A stretch of DNA of 64,000 nt from a cyanobacterium endosymbiont of Rhopalodia gibberula (GCF_003574135.1 NZ_AP018341.1:2579740-2643739), one strand, 5' to 3'; shown: positions 41,256 to 53,718, counted from the stretch's first letter. Made by a program: numbers and translations. Notes: generated from the sequence alone by a model not told the origin.

Positions 41256-41290
41256 TTTATTCTTTTTATTAATTTTATAAAAAGAATAAA
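41256..41290. repeat. 14-bp inverted repeat
   Basis: Arms 41256-41269 and 41277-41290 (TTTATTCTTTTTAT and complement) flank a 7-base loop in gene-free DNA. Confidence 0.65.
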
Positions 41291-41770
41291 TACTTTGTTT
41301 AAAACTTAAATATATATCAAATATTCTATCAAGTTTAAGAGTTTTTTAAACAACAATTAGGTTGAGACATACAATCTATCTTGTGACAGCTTGAGCAACT
41401 AAATTATGGTTCAATAATAAGAAATATATTTTTTATATAGGTTAATTAAAACATACAATAATATCATAAAATCTTTAATTGTGGACCTTAAAATAGCTAT
41501 CCTACTTCTTTATTGAAGCATTGCAAAGTACTTAATTCCCTATTCCTGTTAACTATTAATGTTCTCGAATAGAATTTAAGCTTAAACTCTGCTATGTAGC
41601 AAATAGAGTGCCATGGCTAGATTACCTATTCTAAGTAAAAATCACGACATCCATAGGACCGGCAACAACTTGTATTAATATCAAACTTCAGGTTTAAGAT
41701 TGAAACCGAGTTATCATTCACTCATTAATGTAATACAGATAAACTGCTACAGTCTAAGGAGGAAATCCTT

Positions 41771-43153
41771 GTGTTTTGGTTTAACATGCGATCACAACTC
41801 ATCAAGTCCCTTTGTCTATCGTTCCTTATACTCTTCCTTAGTTGGGGATTGATCGGCTGTAAAGATCGCCTAGAAACATCCCAATCTTTATTGGAACCGC
41901 TTTCTGAAGCTATTGTTACCAATAAACTGGTAGAAGTAGCTCCTCCACCGGTTATCCAAGAATTATACAAAACTCTGGAGCAATATCAGCCTCAAGTTGA
42001 CATTATTAGTCCTGAAAATGATCGCGTTTTTTCTGAGCTTAGCATCGTTGTCAAACTCGATGTGAAAGACTATCCCCTGTTCAAAGACCCTGACTTAGGA
42101 CTTGGACCCCATCTTCATCTAATTCTCGACAATGAACCTTATCAAGCGATTTACAGTCTCGATGAACCGATTATTTTGGAAAACTTAACTCCAGGAACCC
42201 ATACACTGCGGGTGTTTGCATCAAGGCCTTGGCATGAAAGTTTCAAAAACGATGGAGCCTATGACCAGACTACATTCTATATTTTAACCAAGACAGGAGA
42301 AAACGCTCCGGATATGTCTCTTCCCCTCCTCACCTACAATCGTCCTAGGGGAATTTATGGAGCCCAGCCAATTATGTTAGATTTTTACCTAACCAATGCC
42401 CCGTTACATTTAATAGCACAAGAAAATGCCGATGATAACGTTGTTGACTGGCGTATTAGAGTAACTATTAACGGGGAAAGTTTTTTAGTTGATACATGGA
42501 AAGCTATTTATATTCAAGGGTTTGAGGAAGGCACGAACTGGGTCCAATTAGAATTCCTTGATGAACAAGGAAATTTAGTTGATAATGCCTTCAATAATAC
42601 AGTTCGACTCATTACCTATAAACCTAACGGTCAAGATACTCTGTCTAAATTAATTCGAGGAGAACTCTCAGCTGAACTTGTCCGATCTATTGTTGATACT
42701 AATTATCAGGTGAAAATCCCTCCTATACCTCTAGTTGAAGAAGCTATTGTACAAGATCAAGCTATTACACAGGATGTGGAACCTTCTAACAAAGAAACCA
42801 CACCTTCAGACGAAAAGCCTTCATCAACCCTAGAAGAAATGAGGACAATCTCAGACTACTCTATTGCTATTCCTGAAGCACCGGGAGAGTTTTCTGAAGT
42901 TTCTCTTGGAGAGAGGAAGCTATCACGTAGTCAAGAAGTAACTATTGAAGAGGAAAAAATAGAATCCAACACAAAAACTGATGAAAACAAATTATTGAAC
43001 TCTCGAAAGAAAATCACTCAGATGTCCTCCGATAGTGTGTTTTCTCTAAAGAAAATATCTCAATGGCGTAACATCGCTTCAACTTTCTTCGGACAAGTGA
43101 ACAATCATATCTCTCAATGTTTGGAAATCTTCAGAACCAGACTAAATTCTTAA
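41771..43153 (+). CDS. Putative cyanobacterial lipoprotein
   Basis: A 460-residue exported protein. A hydrophobic N-terminal segment ends in the lipobox-like SWGLIGC (Cys30), predicting a lipoprotein. The region 75-300 is beta-rich and repeats Ig-like patterns (PQVDIISPENDRVFSELSIV, then LENLTPGTHTLRVFASRPWH and FEEGTNWVQLEFLDEQGN). The last 150 residues are Glu/Ser-rich and disordered. The GTG start at 41771 has a strong AAGGAGG 7 bases upstream; an ATG five codons later is possible. Function unknown; the fold suggests binding or adhesion on the periplasmic side. Followed after 151 bases by another exported protein. Confidence 0.75.
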   Translation: MFWFNMRSQLIKSLCLSFLILFLSWGLIGCKDRLETSQSLLEPLSEAIVTNKLVEVAPPPVIQELYKTLEQYQPQVDIISPENDRVFSELSIVVKLDVKDYPLFKDPDLGLGPHLHLILDNEPYQAIYSLDEPIILENLTPGTHTLRVFASRPWHESFKNDGAYDQTTFYILTKTGENAPDMSLPLLTYNRPRGIYGAQPIMLDFYLTNAPLHLIAQENADDNVVDWRIRVTINGESFLVDTWKAIYIQGFEEGTNWVQLEFLDEQGNLVDNAFNNTVRLITYKPNGQDTLSKLIRGELSAELVRSIVDTNYQVKIPPIPLVEEAIVQDQAITQDVEPSNKETTPSDEKPSSTLEEMRTISDYSIAIPEAPGEFSEVSLGERKLSRSQEVTIEEEKIESNTKTDENKLLNSRKKITQMSSDSVFSLKKISQWRNIASTFFGQVNNHISQCLEIFRTRLNS

Positions 43154-43304
43154 AGATTAGACAAACTTTCCAGTAATCCCAGGATTGATACCAAAGACTT
43201 ATAAATTTATCTTTAAATTTTAAGGTCTATCCTAAGGAACTGAATTATGCTGATAGGCGTCTACGGATAATTTGCCCATAAAGTTCAGTTGGAGTGAGGT
43301 TATC

Positions 43305-43868
43305 ATGTTTTTTAAACAGTCCCATTTATTAGCAGGATTAGCAGTAGCTGCCATGTCAGCTTTGTCTATTGCTCCTGTGCAAGCAGAACCCACTAAGGGC
43401 GAAATTTTGATTAGTCAGTTGCGCGGTCATGAACTAGAAGATCCTATCGAAGTTTATCAACAAGACTGGGTTAAGTTTAAGTTTGAAGACTATGCTATTG
43501 GACGTATCCGGGGTGTGACTGGTGATGTAGCTCAAGTACAAACTATATCTCCTCCCTATGTTCAAATTGGGGATGATGAGGTGTGGCGTATCACTACTCG
43601 TCTTCCTAAACGCTGGCCAACCTTGGTAGCTGGATCCGACGTAATCATGAAAATAGTTGACAACAAATGGGTTATCCTCAGTGATGATGTAGAGGAATTC
43701 GAATTGCTCTATGATTATGCCATGCCCGCATGGGTTTCTCGTTTAGACTTAAGAGAAGTAGCCCTCATTGAAAGGACCGACATCGATTGGGATCGCCCTG
43801 ATGTTAGTTTACCTCCCTTGGCGCCTAACACTGAAGTTGAAACAGCTCCTATTCGGGGTATGTGGTAG
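43305..43868 (+). CDS. Conserved secreted cyanobacterial protein
   Basis: A 187-residue protein from ATG 43305, which has GAGG upstream. The longer frame from 43272 would put 11 residues before the signal peptide, so I reject it. Residues 1-27 form a Sec signal (hydrophobic LLAGLAVAAMSALSIA, cleavage after VQA). The mature part is acidic and beta-rich (YAIGRIRGVTGDVAQVQTIS, VWRITTRLPKRWPTLVAGSD). I recognise it only as a conserved hypothetical. Convergent with hisD; an imperfect hairpin at 43927-43960 (GCGTTAC/GTAACGT) may terminate both. Confidence 0.72.
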   Translation: MFFKQSHLLAGLAVAAMSALSIAPVQAEPTKGEILISQLRGHELEDPIEVYQQDWVKFKFEDYAIGRIRGVTGDVAQVQTISPPYVQIGDDEVWRITTRLPKRWPTLVAGSDVIMKIVDNKWVILSDDVEEFELLYDYAMPAWVSRLDLREVALIERTDIDWDRPDVSLPPLAPNTEVETAPIRGMW

Positions 43869-44020
43869 GGGCTTGTCCTGACGGAAGTTAGAGTATTTGG
43901 TGACAAGAGCAAAACATAACCACAATCAATAGCGTTACTCTATTAGATCGGGTAACGTTATGATTTTGTTGACGGTTCGAGTTAACTTTAAGTTTCCTAG
44001 CTGTTCTGGGACTTGAAGAC

Positions 44021-45325
44021 TTATAAAAGATTCTTTCTTTCTTCAACCGCCATTCTGTGGGCTGGAAACTCTTCGTAACTAGCTAAAGTTTGAGCGGTTT
44101 GTTTGATTTTTTCGAAGCCTTCAGCCGTTAAATAAGCTACTGTCGAGCGTTTGACAAAATCAAACACGGACACCGCCGAATAAGACCGGGCAAAGCCTCC
44201 CGTGGGCAATACAGCATTAACGCCAATGGCATAGGTAGCCGCCGAAGAGGGAGTATATTTCCCTAATAAAATTTCTCCAGCATTATTGATTTTTCCTAGT
44301 AAACTGAGAGGATCTGCCACCAATACTTCTAGATGTTCGGGAGCATAATCATTAATAAACTGAATTGATTCTTCTAGACTTGAAGTTAATACAATTCCCC
44401 CATAGGAAGCTAATCCATTTTTACAAAATTCTCTGCGCCATTGAGGAAGTTTTTTGAGATATTCTAAGGCAAATTTCTGGGCTTTTTGAGCAACCGTTTC
44501 ACTGTGGGTAACTAATAATGCGGCCGAGTCCGAACCATGTTCAGCTTCAATTAATAAGTCCACAGCAGCTAATTGAGGATCAGTAGTTTCGTCAGCTAAG
44601 ATGATACTTTCACTCGGTCCTGCGGGAAGTCCCACATCTACTTTACCGACCAAAATTCGTTTAGCGGCCGCTCCGTAAATACTGCAAGGTCCGATAAGTT
44701 TATCGACTTTAGGGACAGTTTCAGTACCTAAGGCAATTGCCCCCAATGCTTGAATTCCACCGAGTTTATAGACATCCTTAACCCCAGCCATTTCGGCCAC
44801 CAATAAGGAAATAGGTTCCACGTTCCCCTGTTTATCCGGGGGAGTACAAACTACAATCTTTTTTACCCCTGCTACCATCGCTGGAATAGTCAACATCAAC
44901 ATAATTGAGGGAAACGCTCCACGACCCCTAGGAACATATAATCCTACCCGAGGAATAGGGGTAATTTTTTCTCCCGCGAAAATGCCGTTATCAATTTCAG
45001 CTAGATGTATCGGTTCTGGCATCTGTCCTTGATGAACAGTTTGGATGTTGCGAAATGACTGTTCAACAGCAGTTTTAACGTCTGGTTCAACTAACTTCCG
45101 TGCTTGGGCAAATTCCGCTTCTGTCACCTTAATGTTGTCTACCGATGCCTCTGGATAGTCGAACTCACGGGCATATTTAATCACCCCGGCGTCTCCAGTT
45201 TGGACAATCTCATCGATTACCTGCTTAGCAATAGGCAGCATCTGATCGACATCAACTTCTGCTCGTCGGTGCAAGGCAGCAAGTTCTTCGGAGGTTAATT
45301 GAGCAAGTTTAAGAATTCTGACCAT
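44021..45325 (-). CDS. hisD: Histidinol dehydrogenase
   Basis: Catalyses the last two steps of histidine synthesis, oxidising L-histidinol to histidine with NAD. The 434-residue protein (from ATG 45325, MVRILKLAQLT) shows TPIPRVGLYVPRGRGAFPS, PAGPSESIILADE, LIEAEHGSDSAALLVT (zinc and catalytic region) and NDYAPEHLEVLV. These are all family hallmarks. An upstream ATG at 45352 would add nine residues and lacks a better site. Intact, so histidine synthesis is apparently kept. Confidence 0.95.
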   Translation of the reverse strand: MVRILKLAQLTSEELAALHRRAEVDVDQMLPIAKQVIDEIVQTGDAGVIKYAREFDYPEASVDNIKVTEAEFAQARKLVEPDVKTAVEQSFRNIQTVHQGQMPEPIHLAEIDNGIFAGEKITPIPRVGLYVPRGRGAFPSIMLMLTIPAMVAGVKKIVVCTPPDKQGNVEPISLLVAEMAGVKDVYKLGGIQALGAIALGTETVPKVDKLIGPCSIYGAAAKRILVGKVDVGLPAGPSESIILADETTDPQLAAVDLLIEAEHGSDSAALLVTHSETVAQKAQKFALEYLKKLPQWRREFCKNGLASYGGIVLTSSLEESIQFINDYAPEHLEVLVADPLSLLGKINNAGEILLGKYTPSSAATYAIGVNAVLPTGGFARSYSAVSVFDFVKRSTVAYLTAEGFEKIKQTAQTLASYEEFPAHRMAVEERKNLL

Positions 45326-45352
45326 GATCGCTACTCCTAAATGCTGCGTCAT

Positions 45353-46294
45353 CTCTCTATTATAAGCTCTGATTATATCTAGTGTTGAGAGATAATATTA
45401 GGGTTTCTTCCATACAAACTCTAGATAAGTGACAGATTAAGCTACCCGACAAACTTAAGAAATTTAATTATAGTTAACCCTCTCATAAACTTATTAATCG
45501 CCGCTATTATTTATTGTTGTGTCGTTTCTCTCAGCTTGTAGAACTTCGAATTAGTAGTTGTTTCATCAACGTTATCATTTATCTTTCGCTAGAAAGACTT
45601 TCCTTCCTAGATTTTCTATACAGTTGTCGAAAATATCATGATCGTCGTCGTCAACTAGGAAAAACTAAAAATGTTCCAGTGTTAGAATGATTATAATTAT
45701 CAGGGCCTTGTAGTTGGTTTCGGACTTTATATACGTTGGCAGAAATAGTAACCAGACTAGCGTTTTTTTATATTTCTTGGCAGTTTTGTTCAACCAATGT
45801 GGTTGACTAGATCTTAAGTGGTTAGTTAATTACTCCTCCTTAATTGATCGAGTGCCATGATCGTATCTAGAATAATAACGGAATTAAGGTTAGTGTTGGG
45901 GTTAAGATTTGAGGTTATTTGGGGTTGATAAGCTGCAAATATTCTCTACTGAAGGGCGGAAATTGGTAGAGCTGTGTTGAAAATTTGGATTGTGCTGAAC
46001 TGATGATTTAGGATTAACTAGTGGAGTGTCAACTCCAAAGTTTTCTGAATTAAAATCTGTATCTTGAATTACAGTAAGGACTGTTAGTTATCATTGGAAA
46101 GTCGTGTATGATATATCGAGCTGTGTAATTGAAATTGGTATTGGGGTCTATTGTGGCCAGGGTTCTCAAGCTAACCTACAAGTTCGTCCTCCTAGTCAGT
46201 GGACGGCTTTGTTATTATTAAGTTTACCTGAAGAAGGTTAAATCTACGGTAGATCACAACTTTATTATTAGTTCATTTAATTACTGAAATTTAT
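45353..46294. other. Region between hisD and accD
   Basis: Divergent promoter region of hisD (right side) and the leader of accD. Most of it is occupied by the pseudogene described at 45590-46241. Confidence 0.6.
45590..46241 (+). pseudogene. Dead gene of unknown cyanobacterial family
   Basis: The plus strand gives successive protein-like pieces in different frames, separated by stops. Examples are TLYTLAEIVTRLAFFYISWQ, ITTELRL-like pieces, SYHWKVVYDISSCVIEIG and SQANLQVRPPSQWTALLLLS, ending at a TAA at 46239. Base composition is closer to coding DNA than in the deserts, so decay looks recent. I do not recognise the family. It lies just upstream of accD and might once have been cotranscribed with it. 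Confidence 0.6.
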
Positions 46295-47230
46295 ATGTCT
46301 ATATTAGACTGGTTCGCTAACCGAGAAAAATCTGAACCCACTATTCAAAAAACACAAGAACGGGAAATTGCTGATGGATTATGGACTAAATGTGTTGCTT
46401 GTGATGTTCTTACTTATACGAAAGATCTTCAAGCCAATCAACTCGTTTGTGCTGAGTGTGGTCATCATATGCAGGTAGACAGTGACGAACGGATTGCTCA
46501 GTTAATCGATGATGGGACCTGGAAACCCCTTAATGAACATCTAAAACCCACTGATCCCCTGAAGTTCTTTGATCGCAAACCCTATAGTGATCGACTCAAA
46601 GATACTCAGGAAAAAACAGGACTGATTGATGCAGTACAAACAGGAACAGGATTAGTCGATGGTTTACCCATAGCTCTCGGTGTAATGGATTTTCGATTTA
46701 TGGGGGGGAGTATGGGATCAGTGGTTGGGGAGAAACTTTGTCGTTTAGTTGAATATGCTACCCAAAAACGATTACCCGTTGTTATTGTCTGTGCTTCAGG
46801 AGGGGCACGGATGCAAGAAGGAATGTTAAGTTTAATGCAGATGGCGAAAATTTCTGGAGCCCTAGCATTACATCGGGACAAACAATTACTGTACATTCCT
46901 GTGTTAACCCATCCTACCACTGGGGGAGTAACAGCCAGTTTTGCTATGTTAGGGGATGTTATTTTAGCTGAACCCAAAGCAACTATTGGCTTTGCTGGAC
47001 GACGGGTTATTGAACAAACCTTACGAGAAAAACTCCCTGAAGGCTTCCAAACCTCTGAGTATTTGCTCAAACATGGCTTTGTTGATGCTATTGTTCCCCG
47101 TACTCAATTAAAGAAAATCTTAGCTCAGTTAATTAGTCTTCATCAGCCTTTTTTCCCTGTCCTTCCTCCATTGAAGGAGGAAACATTCCAACCAGAATCG
47201 GAGCTGTCACTCAAAGTTGACAGACAATAA
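46295..47230 (+). CDS. accD: Acetyl-CoA carboxylase carboxyltransferase beta subunit
   Basis: Beta half of the carboxyltransferase that moves CO2 from biotin to acetyl-CoA, the first committed step of fatty acid synthesis. The 311-residue protein has the zinc ribbon Cys33-x2-Cys36-x15-Cys52-x2-Cys55. The crotonase-like core includes [39 protein letters not shown] and [12 protein letters not shown]. Full length. sqdB follows on the same strand after 154 bases, also a lipid gene. Confidence 0.95.
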   Translation: MSILDWFANREKSEPTIQKTQEREIADGLWTKCVACDVLTYTKDLQANQLVCAECGHHMQVDSDERIAQLIDDGTWKPLNEHLKPTDPLKFFDRKPYSDRLKDTQEKTGLIDAVQTGTGLVDGLPIALGVMDFRFMGGSMGSVVGEKLCRLVEYATQKRLPVVIVCASGGARMQEGMLSLMQMAKISGALALHRDKQLLYIPVLTHPTTGGVTASFAMLGDVILAEPKATIGFAGRRVIEQTLREKLPEGFQTSEYLLKHGFVDAIVPRTQLKKILAQLISLHQPFFPVLPPLKEETFQPESELSLKVDRQ

Positions 47231-47378
47231 ATTTTCTAAGAGATGAACATAATCTATAAGAACACTCTTCAAAGAAGATGGTAAACTGTTGTATCAGGCA
47301 CAAATTATCAAGATCAAATGGTTTAGAAAGCATCAAGATCTGGTATTTTTACCGAAAATTGGCAAAATAATTTATTGA

Positions 47379-48617
<1,239 letters not shown>

Positions 48618-48620
<3 letters not shown>

Positions 48621-48713
48621 GACTTCTTCAATCACACGATGTAACATCTTATTTTCAACTGCTACTTCTTCTTCCACCACTTGATTAATCATTTTTTCAT
48701 GAACGTTATTCAT
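48618..48713 (-). CDS. Possible 31-residue ORF or C-terminal remnant
   Basis: Minus-strand frame MNNVHEKMINQVVEEEVAVE, ending LHRVIEEV. It looks like a genuine helical, acidic protein tail but has no good ribosome binding site and no recognised family. Its stop codon lies in the second direct repeat. It may be the end of a lost gene. Confidence 0.3.
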
Positions 48714-49593
48714 ATGTGATATATTTCTTGTCTATCAGTTCTTTAACTTTAATCTTCGGTTCTCATAATTTACTTCACCCCATCGTTGTATTAACTCAGC
48801 TACTGGTAGTGCGACATATTTCTAGAGACTTCGTAGCACAGTCTATAGAAAAGTTTAGGAATTTGAGGTACTTCAGCTCTCGATGGTACTTCTGGTGAAT
48901 TATAAAATTGATTCTGTTGCAAAAAGTAGTCTATCGATAATCACTAAGGAAGTGATCTTAAACAAACATAAAATAGAAAAGCAGTCGAAAAAGAGCGATC
49001 ACTAAATACTAGCTTTCTTAGGAATTTAGCCAACACAATTAGAAAAACAAGCATCATAAAAATTGACTTGCAATCCGGAAATTTTCTTCAGAACGAGAAT
49101 AAAAGCAAAAATTTCGTGTTTAAATACAAGAGAATTAAAAATCAAGGAAACTGCATATTGGGTAGAATCATTATAGAAACAATTCCCAGATACATTGTTC
49201 AAGGAACGGAAGAAAAGAACTTAATAATAAGCAACAACTATCTAAAATTTAGAAAAAAGAGGGAAGAGTAAAATTAACTTACGGAAGAATCTATAGTTTT
49301 AAAAAAAAGAGCCCAGAGAAACACACTCTGGTAACCTTGAGTACCAAACTACAAAATCTTCTGTTTCTGAATCTTTGAAAAAATTATACACTGCTTACTT
49401 ATATTGTTCATTCTCTACTAATTGAGAAGTCTATGTTTTGGTCATATTGCGACCCCTTCCCCGTACGGTGCATTACTAGTCTATAGTCCCCTAAATTATT
49501 GTCGTTGTTCAAACCTAATGTCCGGCGGATTATGCGATCACTAATTTAGTATAAAATAATATAAGTGATTATTACCTTTCTGCAATATCACAA
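48714..49593. other. Decayed region between sqdB and ychF
   Basis: Contains an IS630-type relic (about 48940-49320). Frames at 48716-48898 and 49068-49271 are not independent genes; the second is part of the relic. Nothing else recognised. Confidence 0.6.
48940..49320 (+). mobile_element. IS630-type transposase relic, second copy
   Basis: Nucleotide and frame similarity to the relic at 39990-40450. Both share ACATAAAATAGAAAAG-like beginnings and the same ending, read here as SNNYLKFRKKREE then LKKRAQ, and there as NSQQLSNFFKKKREK. The middle parts have diverged or rearranged. Multiple stops. It is dead. Confidence 0.6.
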
Positions 49594-50685
49594 TTAAACA
49601 TTAAATCTAAATAACAAAACATCTCCTTCCTTAACCTCATACTCTTTTCCTTCACTGCGAACTAACCCTTTTTCTTTGGCTGCTGTCATGGTTCCACAGG
49701 TGACTAAATCATCATAAGCGACTGTTTCAGCCCTAATAAATCCTTTTTCAAAATCAGTATGAATGATTCCTGCTGCTTGGGGTGCTTTCATCCCAGCATG
49801 AATTGTCCAAGCGCGAGTTTCTTGAGGTCCCGTAGTTAAATAGGTTCGTAATCTTAATAACTCATAGGTAGCTTTAATTAAAGATTGCAATCCCCCTTCT
49901 GTTACTCCTAATGATTCTAAATAGTCGGCTTTTTCTTCATCAGAAATCTCTACTAATTCTGATTCTACTTGAGCAGAAACAACAACAACTTTGGCATTTT
50001 GCTCTTTCGCTGTTTTTTCAACTTGTTTAACCCATTCATTCCCCGTAGCTAGGTCATCCTCAGAAACATTAGCTACATAAATAATAGGTTTTCTTGTTAG
50101 TAATCCCAAGGATTTAATCAACTCTTCTTCTTCTTCCGTTAAGTCTACGTGACGTGCCCCAACTTCTTTATTAAGTGCGGCGATAATCCTCTCTAATACG
50201 GGTATTTCTTCTTGTCCCTCTCTCTTCCCTTTAACTTGTTTTCGAACTCGTTCTAATCGTTTTTCCGTCTGGTATAAGTCTGCTAAAGCTAACTCCAAGT
50301 TGATGACTTCGATATCTCTAGTAGGTTCAACTGAACCAGATATATGAATAATATCATTATCATCAAAACAACGAACTACATGGATAATAGCATCTACTTC
50401 TCGTATATTGGCTAAGAATTGATTTCCAAGACCTTCACCCTGACTAGCCCCTTTGACTAAACCAGCAATATCCACAAATTCAATTCGGGTGGGAACAATT
50501 TTTTCAGATTTAGATAACTTGCCTAATACTTCTAAACGTTCATCGGGAACCGCGACAACTCCTACATTCGGTTCAATAGTACAAAAGGGGAAGTTGGCTG
50601 CGTCGGCTTTAGCATTAGTAACTAAGGCGTTAAACAGGGTTGACTTACCAACATTAGGAAGTCCAACAATTCCAGCTTTTAGCAT
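49594..50685 (-). CDS. ychF: Redox-regulated ATPase YchF
   Basis: Obg-like P-loop ATPase associated with ribosomes and oxidative stress. The 363-residue protein has G1 GLPNVGKST (8-16), switch motif ANFPFCTIEPN and G3 DIAGLVKGASQGEGLGN. The altered base-recognition motif (NVSEDD instead of NKxD) explains ATP over GTP preference. The C-terminal TGS domain includes AWTIHAGMKAPQAAGIIHTD and DLVTCGTMTAAKEKGLVRSE. Full length, ATG start. Confidence 0.96.
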   Translation of the reverse strand: MLKAGIVGLPNVGKSTLFNALVTNAKADAANFPFCTIEPNVGVVAVPDERLEVLGKLSKSEKIVPTRIEFVDIAGLVKGASQGEGLGNQFLANIREVDAIIHVVRCFDDNDIIHISGSVEPTRDIEVINLELALADLYQTEKRLERVRKQVKGKREGQEEIPVLERIIAALNKEVGARHVDLTEEEEELIKSLGLLTRKPIIYVANVSEDDLATGNEWVKQVEKTAKEQNAKVVVVSAQVESELVEISDEEKADYLESLGVTEGGLQSLIKATYELLRLRTYLTTGPQETRAWTIHAGMKAPQAAGIIHTDFEKGFIRAETVAYDDLVTCGTMTAAKEKGLVRSEGKEYEVKEGDVLLFRFNV

Positions 50686-51004
50686 AAATTAATTATATAA
50701 TGAACAACAATTTATTGAGTAGTCATATATGTTTATAACATAAAAAACGATCACTATAGTATCTTAAGGTCTTCCTTCTTGTCTAGAAGGTCAAACACAT
50801 AAATGAGTCATTCATGTGTTTGCTTATTATTTTGATACCTTCTTTAGACTAGCTGTAAAATATAATAATCAACATAAATTTAAAAGCTTATTTTGCAAAG
50901 CTCTTAAGAAGTAAAAAACAGTGATTATATGTTTTTGATTTATAGAGTATAGTAAAAGCAAATTTTCTATAAATTATTAACTACTTTTAACTTTAAAAAG
51001 CTAT

Positions 51005-51040
51005 TTAAATTAGTTTTTATTTTGGTAAAAACTAATTTAA
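51005..51040. repeat. 15-bp inverted repeat
   Basis: Arms 51005-51019 and 51026-51040 (TTAAATTAGTTTTTA and complement) flank a 6-base loop. Confidence 0.75.
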
Positions 51041-51081
51041 AAATCCAATATATTACTCTAAATTATTTACAGATTATGACT

Positions 51082-51117
51082 TGTTTAATTCCTAAAAAAT
51101 TTTTTAGGAATTAAACA
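51082..51117. repeat. 36-bp perfect palindrome
   Basis: TGTTTAATTCCTAAAAAA reads directly into its complement with no loop. Confidence 0.85.
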
Positions 51118-51502
51118 GTAATTATAGATTTAACTTCATTTAGATAAATTAACAGAAGCAAATTTGGAAAATTTAGATTTTATAAAGTTAGTTATTTCTG
51201 GAACAAGCGATTTTCAATCAATTCCTAGGTTACTTAATTTAATTTTTAAAATTAACCGAATATATTTGGATTCGAAATTGGGATAACTATCGTAAACTTT
51301 TTTAAAAAATAGGACAATAAATAACCAAATGTAAAAAAAAGTTTTAAATGACATTAAGTTAAATCTATAGGAGTTCAACTGCTTTATTAAGATTTGAAGT
51401 ATAGTGGAGGGAGATTTGGAAGAGTTGATAAATAAATTGGAAAATATTATCTATTTAATGAATAAAATTGAGTTTAATCAATCCAAAAATAATTAAGCAA
51501 AA

Positions 51503-52420
51503 ATGAAGTATAAGTTCTATACAGCTGATGTGTTTACTGATCAAATCTTTGGAGGAAATCAGTTAGCTGTTTTTCCATATTCTCAAGGGTTAACCACTCA
51601 GAAAATGCAAAAAATTGCTGCCGAATTCAACTTTTCGGAAACGGTCTTTGTTTTTCCGCCCCAAACTTCCCAAGGAATCAGAAAACTCAGGATCTTTACT
51701 CCTACAACTGAACTCCCTTTTGCTGGACATCCTACCATAGGAACTGCCTATGTTTTAAGCTTTATTGGAGAGATTTCTATTTCTGAAGAAAAGCAGACTC
51801 TTCTTTTAGAAGAAGGGATAGGATTAGTACCTGTTTCAATAAAAATTGAAAGGGGAAAACCAGTTTATACAGAATTGAAAGCTGTCCAACTTCCAACGTT
51901 TAATAACAATTCCCCCTCGGTAATGGAATTAGCCTCAATTTTAGGGTTGAAAATCGCTGATTTTCGAGACGATAAATATTTTATCCAAGGAGTCTCTTGT
52001 GGAGTTCCTTTTCTATTTGTTCCCCTTCATAACCGAGAAGCATTAGGACATATTCAATTTAACCGTGATTGCTGGCAATATATTTTGGCGAATCATTGGG
52101 CCCCTTCTGTCTACGTTTTTTGTTTTGAGCCTGAAAGGGAAGGGTCGGATCTACGAGCACGGATGTTTGCTCCTTCCATGGGAATTCTGGAAGATCCCGC
52201 AACCGGATCAGCAGCAACAGCGTTAGGAGGCTATTTAGCTATCCGAGAGGAGATTTCTAATGCAACTTTAAACTGGAGAGTTGAACAGGGTTTTGAGATG
52301 GGAAGACCAAGTATTTTAGAGGTAATTGCAAAAAAAAAACAAGGAAAAGTCAAAGAAATTTGTGTTGGAGGAGTGTCGGTTTTAGTGAGTGAAGGCTCCA
52401 TGGAAATTCCTGATCTATAA
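51503..52420 (+). CDS. PhzF family isomerase
   Basis: A 305-residue protein of the PhzF/diaminopimelate epimerase-like fold, two similar halves. Marks are GGNQLAVF (17-24), [10 protein letters not shown] with the candidate catalytic Glu46, [15 protein letters not shown] (about 72-86) and [16 protein letters not shown] (about 228-243). Substrate unknown: PhzF itself acts in phenazine synthesis, but most homologues have undefined roles. ATG start. No biosynthetic cluster surrounds it. Confidence 0.88.
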   Translation: MKYKFYTADVFTDQIFGGNQLAVFPYSQGLTTQKMQKIAAEFNFSETVFVFPPQTSQGIRKLRIFTPTTELPFAGHPTIGTAYVLSFIGEISISEEKQTLLLEEGIGLVPVSIKIERGKPVYTELKAVQLPTFNNNSPSVMELASILGLKIADFRDDKYFIQGVSCGVPFLFVPLHNREALGHIQFNRDCWQYILANHWAPSVYVFCFEPEREGSDLRARMFAPSMGILEDPATGSAATALGGYLAIREEISNATLNWRVEQGFEMGRPSILEVIAKKKQGKVKEICVGGVSVLVSEGSMEIPDL

Positions 52421-53718
52421 AGTGTGATTTTATAGCAAACAATACTTATTTTAATTTACATTTAAGATTTAAAAACTTCATTTTCAACACCTATTTGCTA
52501 CTTTCCTAAATTTATTAAGACTTGATGTAATTCAGCGAATTTATTGTGATATGTTTGAGATATTAACTGAGTTTTCTTTTTTATAAGTAGGTGAGCTCAA
52601 ATAAACATAAAACGCAAATATTTTTAAAAGATAGTGATCATTTAGTGCTAGTTTAAATAAAAATTAGGCTAATATAATCAGAGACAAAATTTTATCTATA
52701 TCATAAATAAAAATAAACCGAAAAAATAAAAAACCGCACCTTAGTCTATATGTAGAATCTAGTGAGTTGTATTTATATACAAGTCGAAAAAGATAAAGTA
52801 ATTCCACAAAGTAAAAATGATTCTCTATTATAGAATCTAATATTAGAACTGAATAAAAAGTTAAATTTTACTTTCTTATAAATACAACTTAAAAAAAAAA
52901 AATTGTAAAAATTTAATATAGGGAGCTAGATAAAGCTGAAAAACACTGTAACTATAACCGTTTATGAATGAAACACTAAGTTAGTCTCCGTTAAGCAAAC
53001 TACGTTTTTTTGTAAATTTTCTTTGTTCCTATGGAAAACATATTTTAAATTTCTAATTTTTTGATAGGACTAGTAATTATTAGATTTTTCTCTCTTAATA
53101 AGGTAAAAATTATTTCTATCTTTTTCCCCGAACATAATCTTACCCTTTTATATAAAATCAAACAAATTCCATTATTCATTAACTTAACCTTACACTAGAT
53201 CCATAAATCTAATATATTTAGATCTCAATATTATCTCTGTATATTTTTGAACTTAAACTATACGAGATAGTTTTTTGAGAAAGAATTGTGATTACGTATT
53301 AATATACTTGGGTAATATCTATGTTTCATTCTTCAAATAATTTAATATTTATAATCATTATTATATGATAGTTCTATCTTAACTGTTTCCCATTCCTTGT
53401 TCCTAATTTCTAACTGTTAGTCTACCATTCTATACATTGGATATAATCAGTTTTATTAAGGCAAACAGAGATAATAAAAAATGATCTCTCTTTAATTTCA
53501 CATCTAAATAGTCCAAATACACAAGATTATTTATAGTATCAGGATTTTGTCAATGAGGTTAATATAGAATCATTGTGGTCATCGTTACTGATTGATTATC
53601 TCTCGTCGAGACCATTAAGTGTCCTGCCAGATGACTAAATTCTAATATAGAGTGAGACTTAAAGAAATAAGGCTTAAAATTAAACTTGAAATGCTATTCA
53701 TTATAATAACTTTATTTT
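52421..53718. other. 1.3-kb gene-free region
   Basis: AT-rich, no intact gene. A stretch at 52600-52700 has weak similarity to the start of the transposase relic at 48.9 kb, too weak to call. A short protein-like tail (ESLWSSLLIDYLSSRPLSVL) ends at about 53637. Confidence 0.5.

Larger units (their letters stand above)
39901..41770. other. 1.9-kb decayed region
   Basis: Contains an IS630-type relic (39990-40450) and an inverted repeat at 41256-41290 (14-bp arms). The rest is AT-rich and without recognisable fragments. Confidence 0.65.
50686..51502. other. Gene-free region with three palindromes
   Basis: 817 AT-rich bases between ychF and phzF, which are transcribed away from each other. It holds inverted repeats at 50793-50821 (14-bp arms, one mismatch), 51005-51040 (15-bp arms) and the perfect palindrome 51082-51117. 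No protein-like fragment seen. Confidence 0.65.

Noticed and set aside
46606-47070. 154-codon antisense frame within accD
   Set aside because: Shadow of the accD coding sequence; no independent evidence.
52600-52700. Third copy of the N-terminal transposase relic
   Set aside because: Some similarity to the 48.9-kb relic, but too short and AT-rich to separate from chance.
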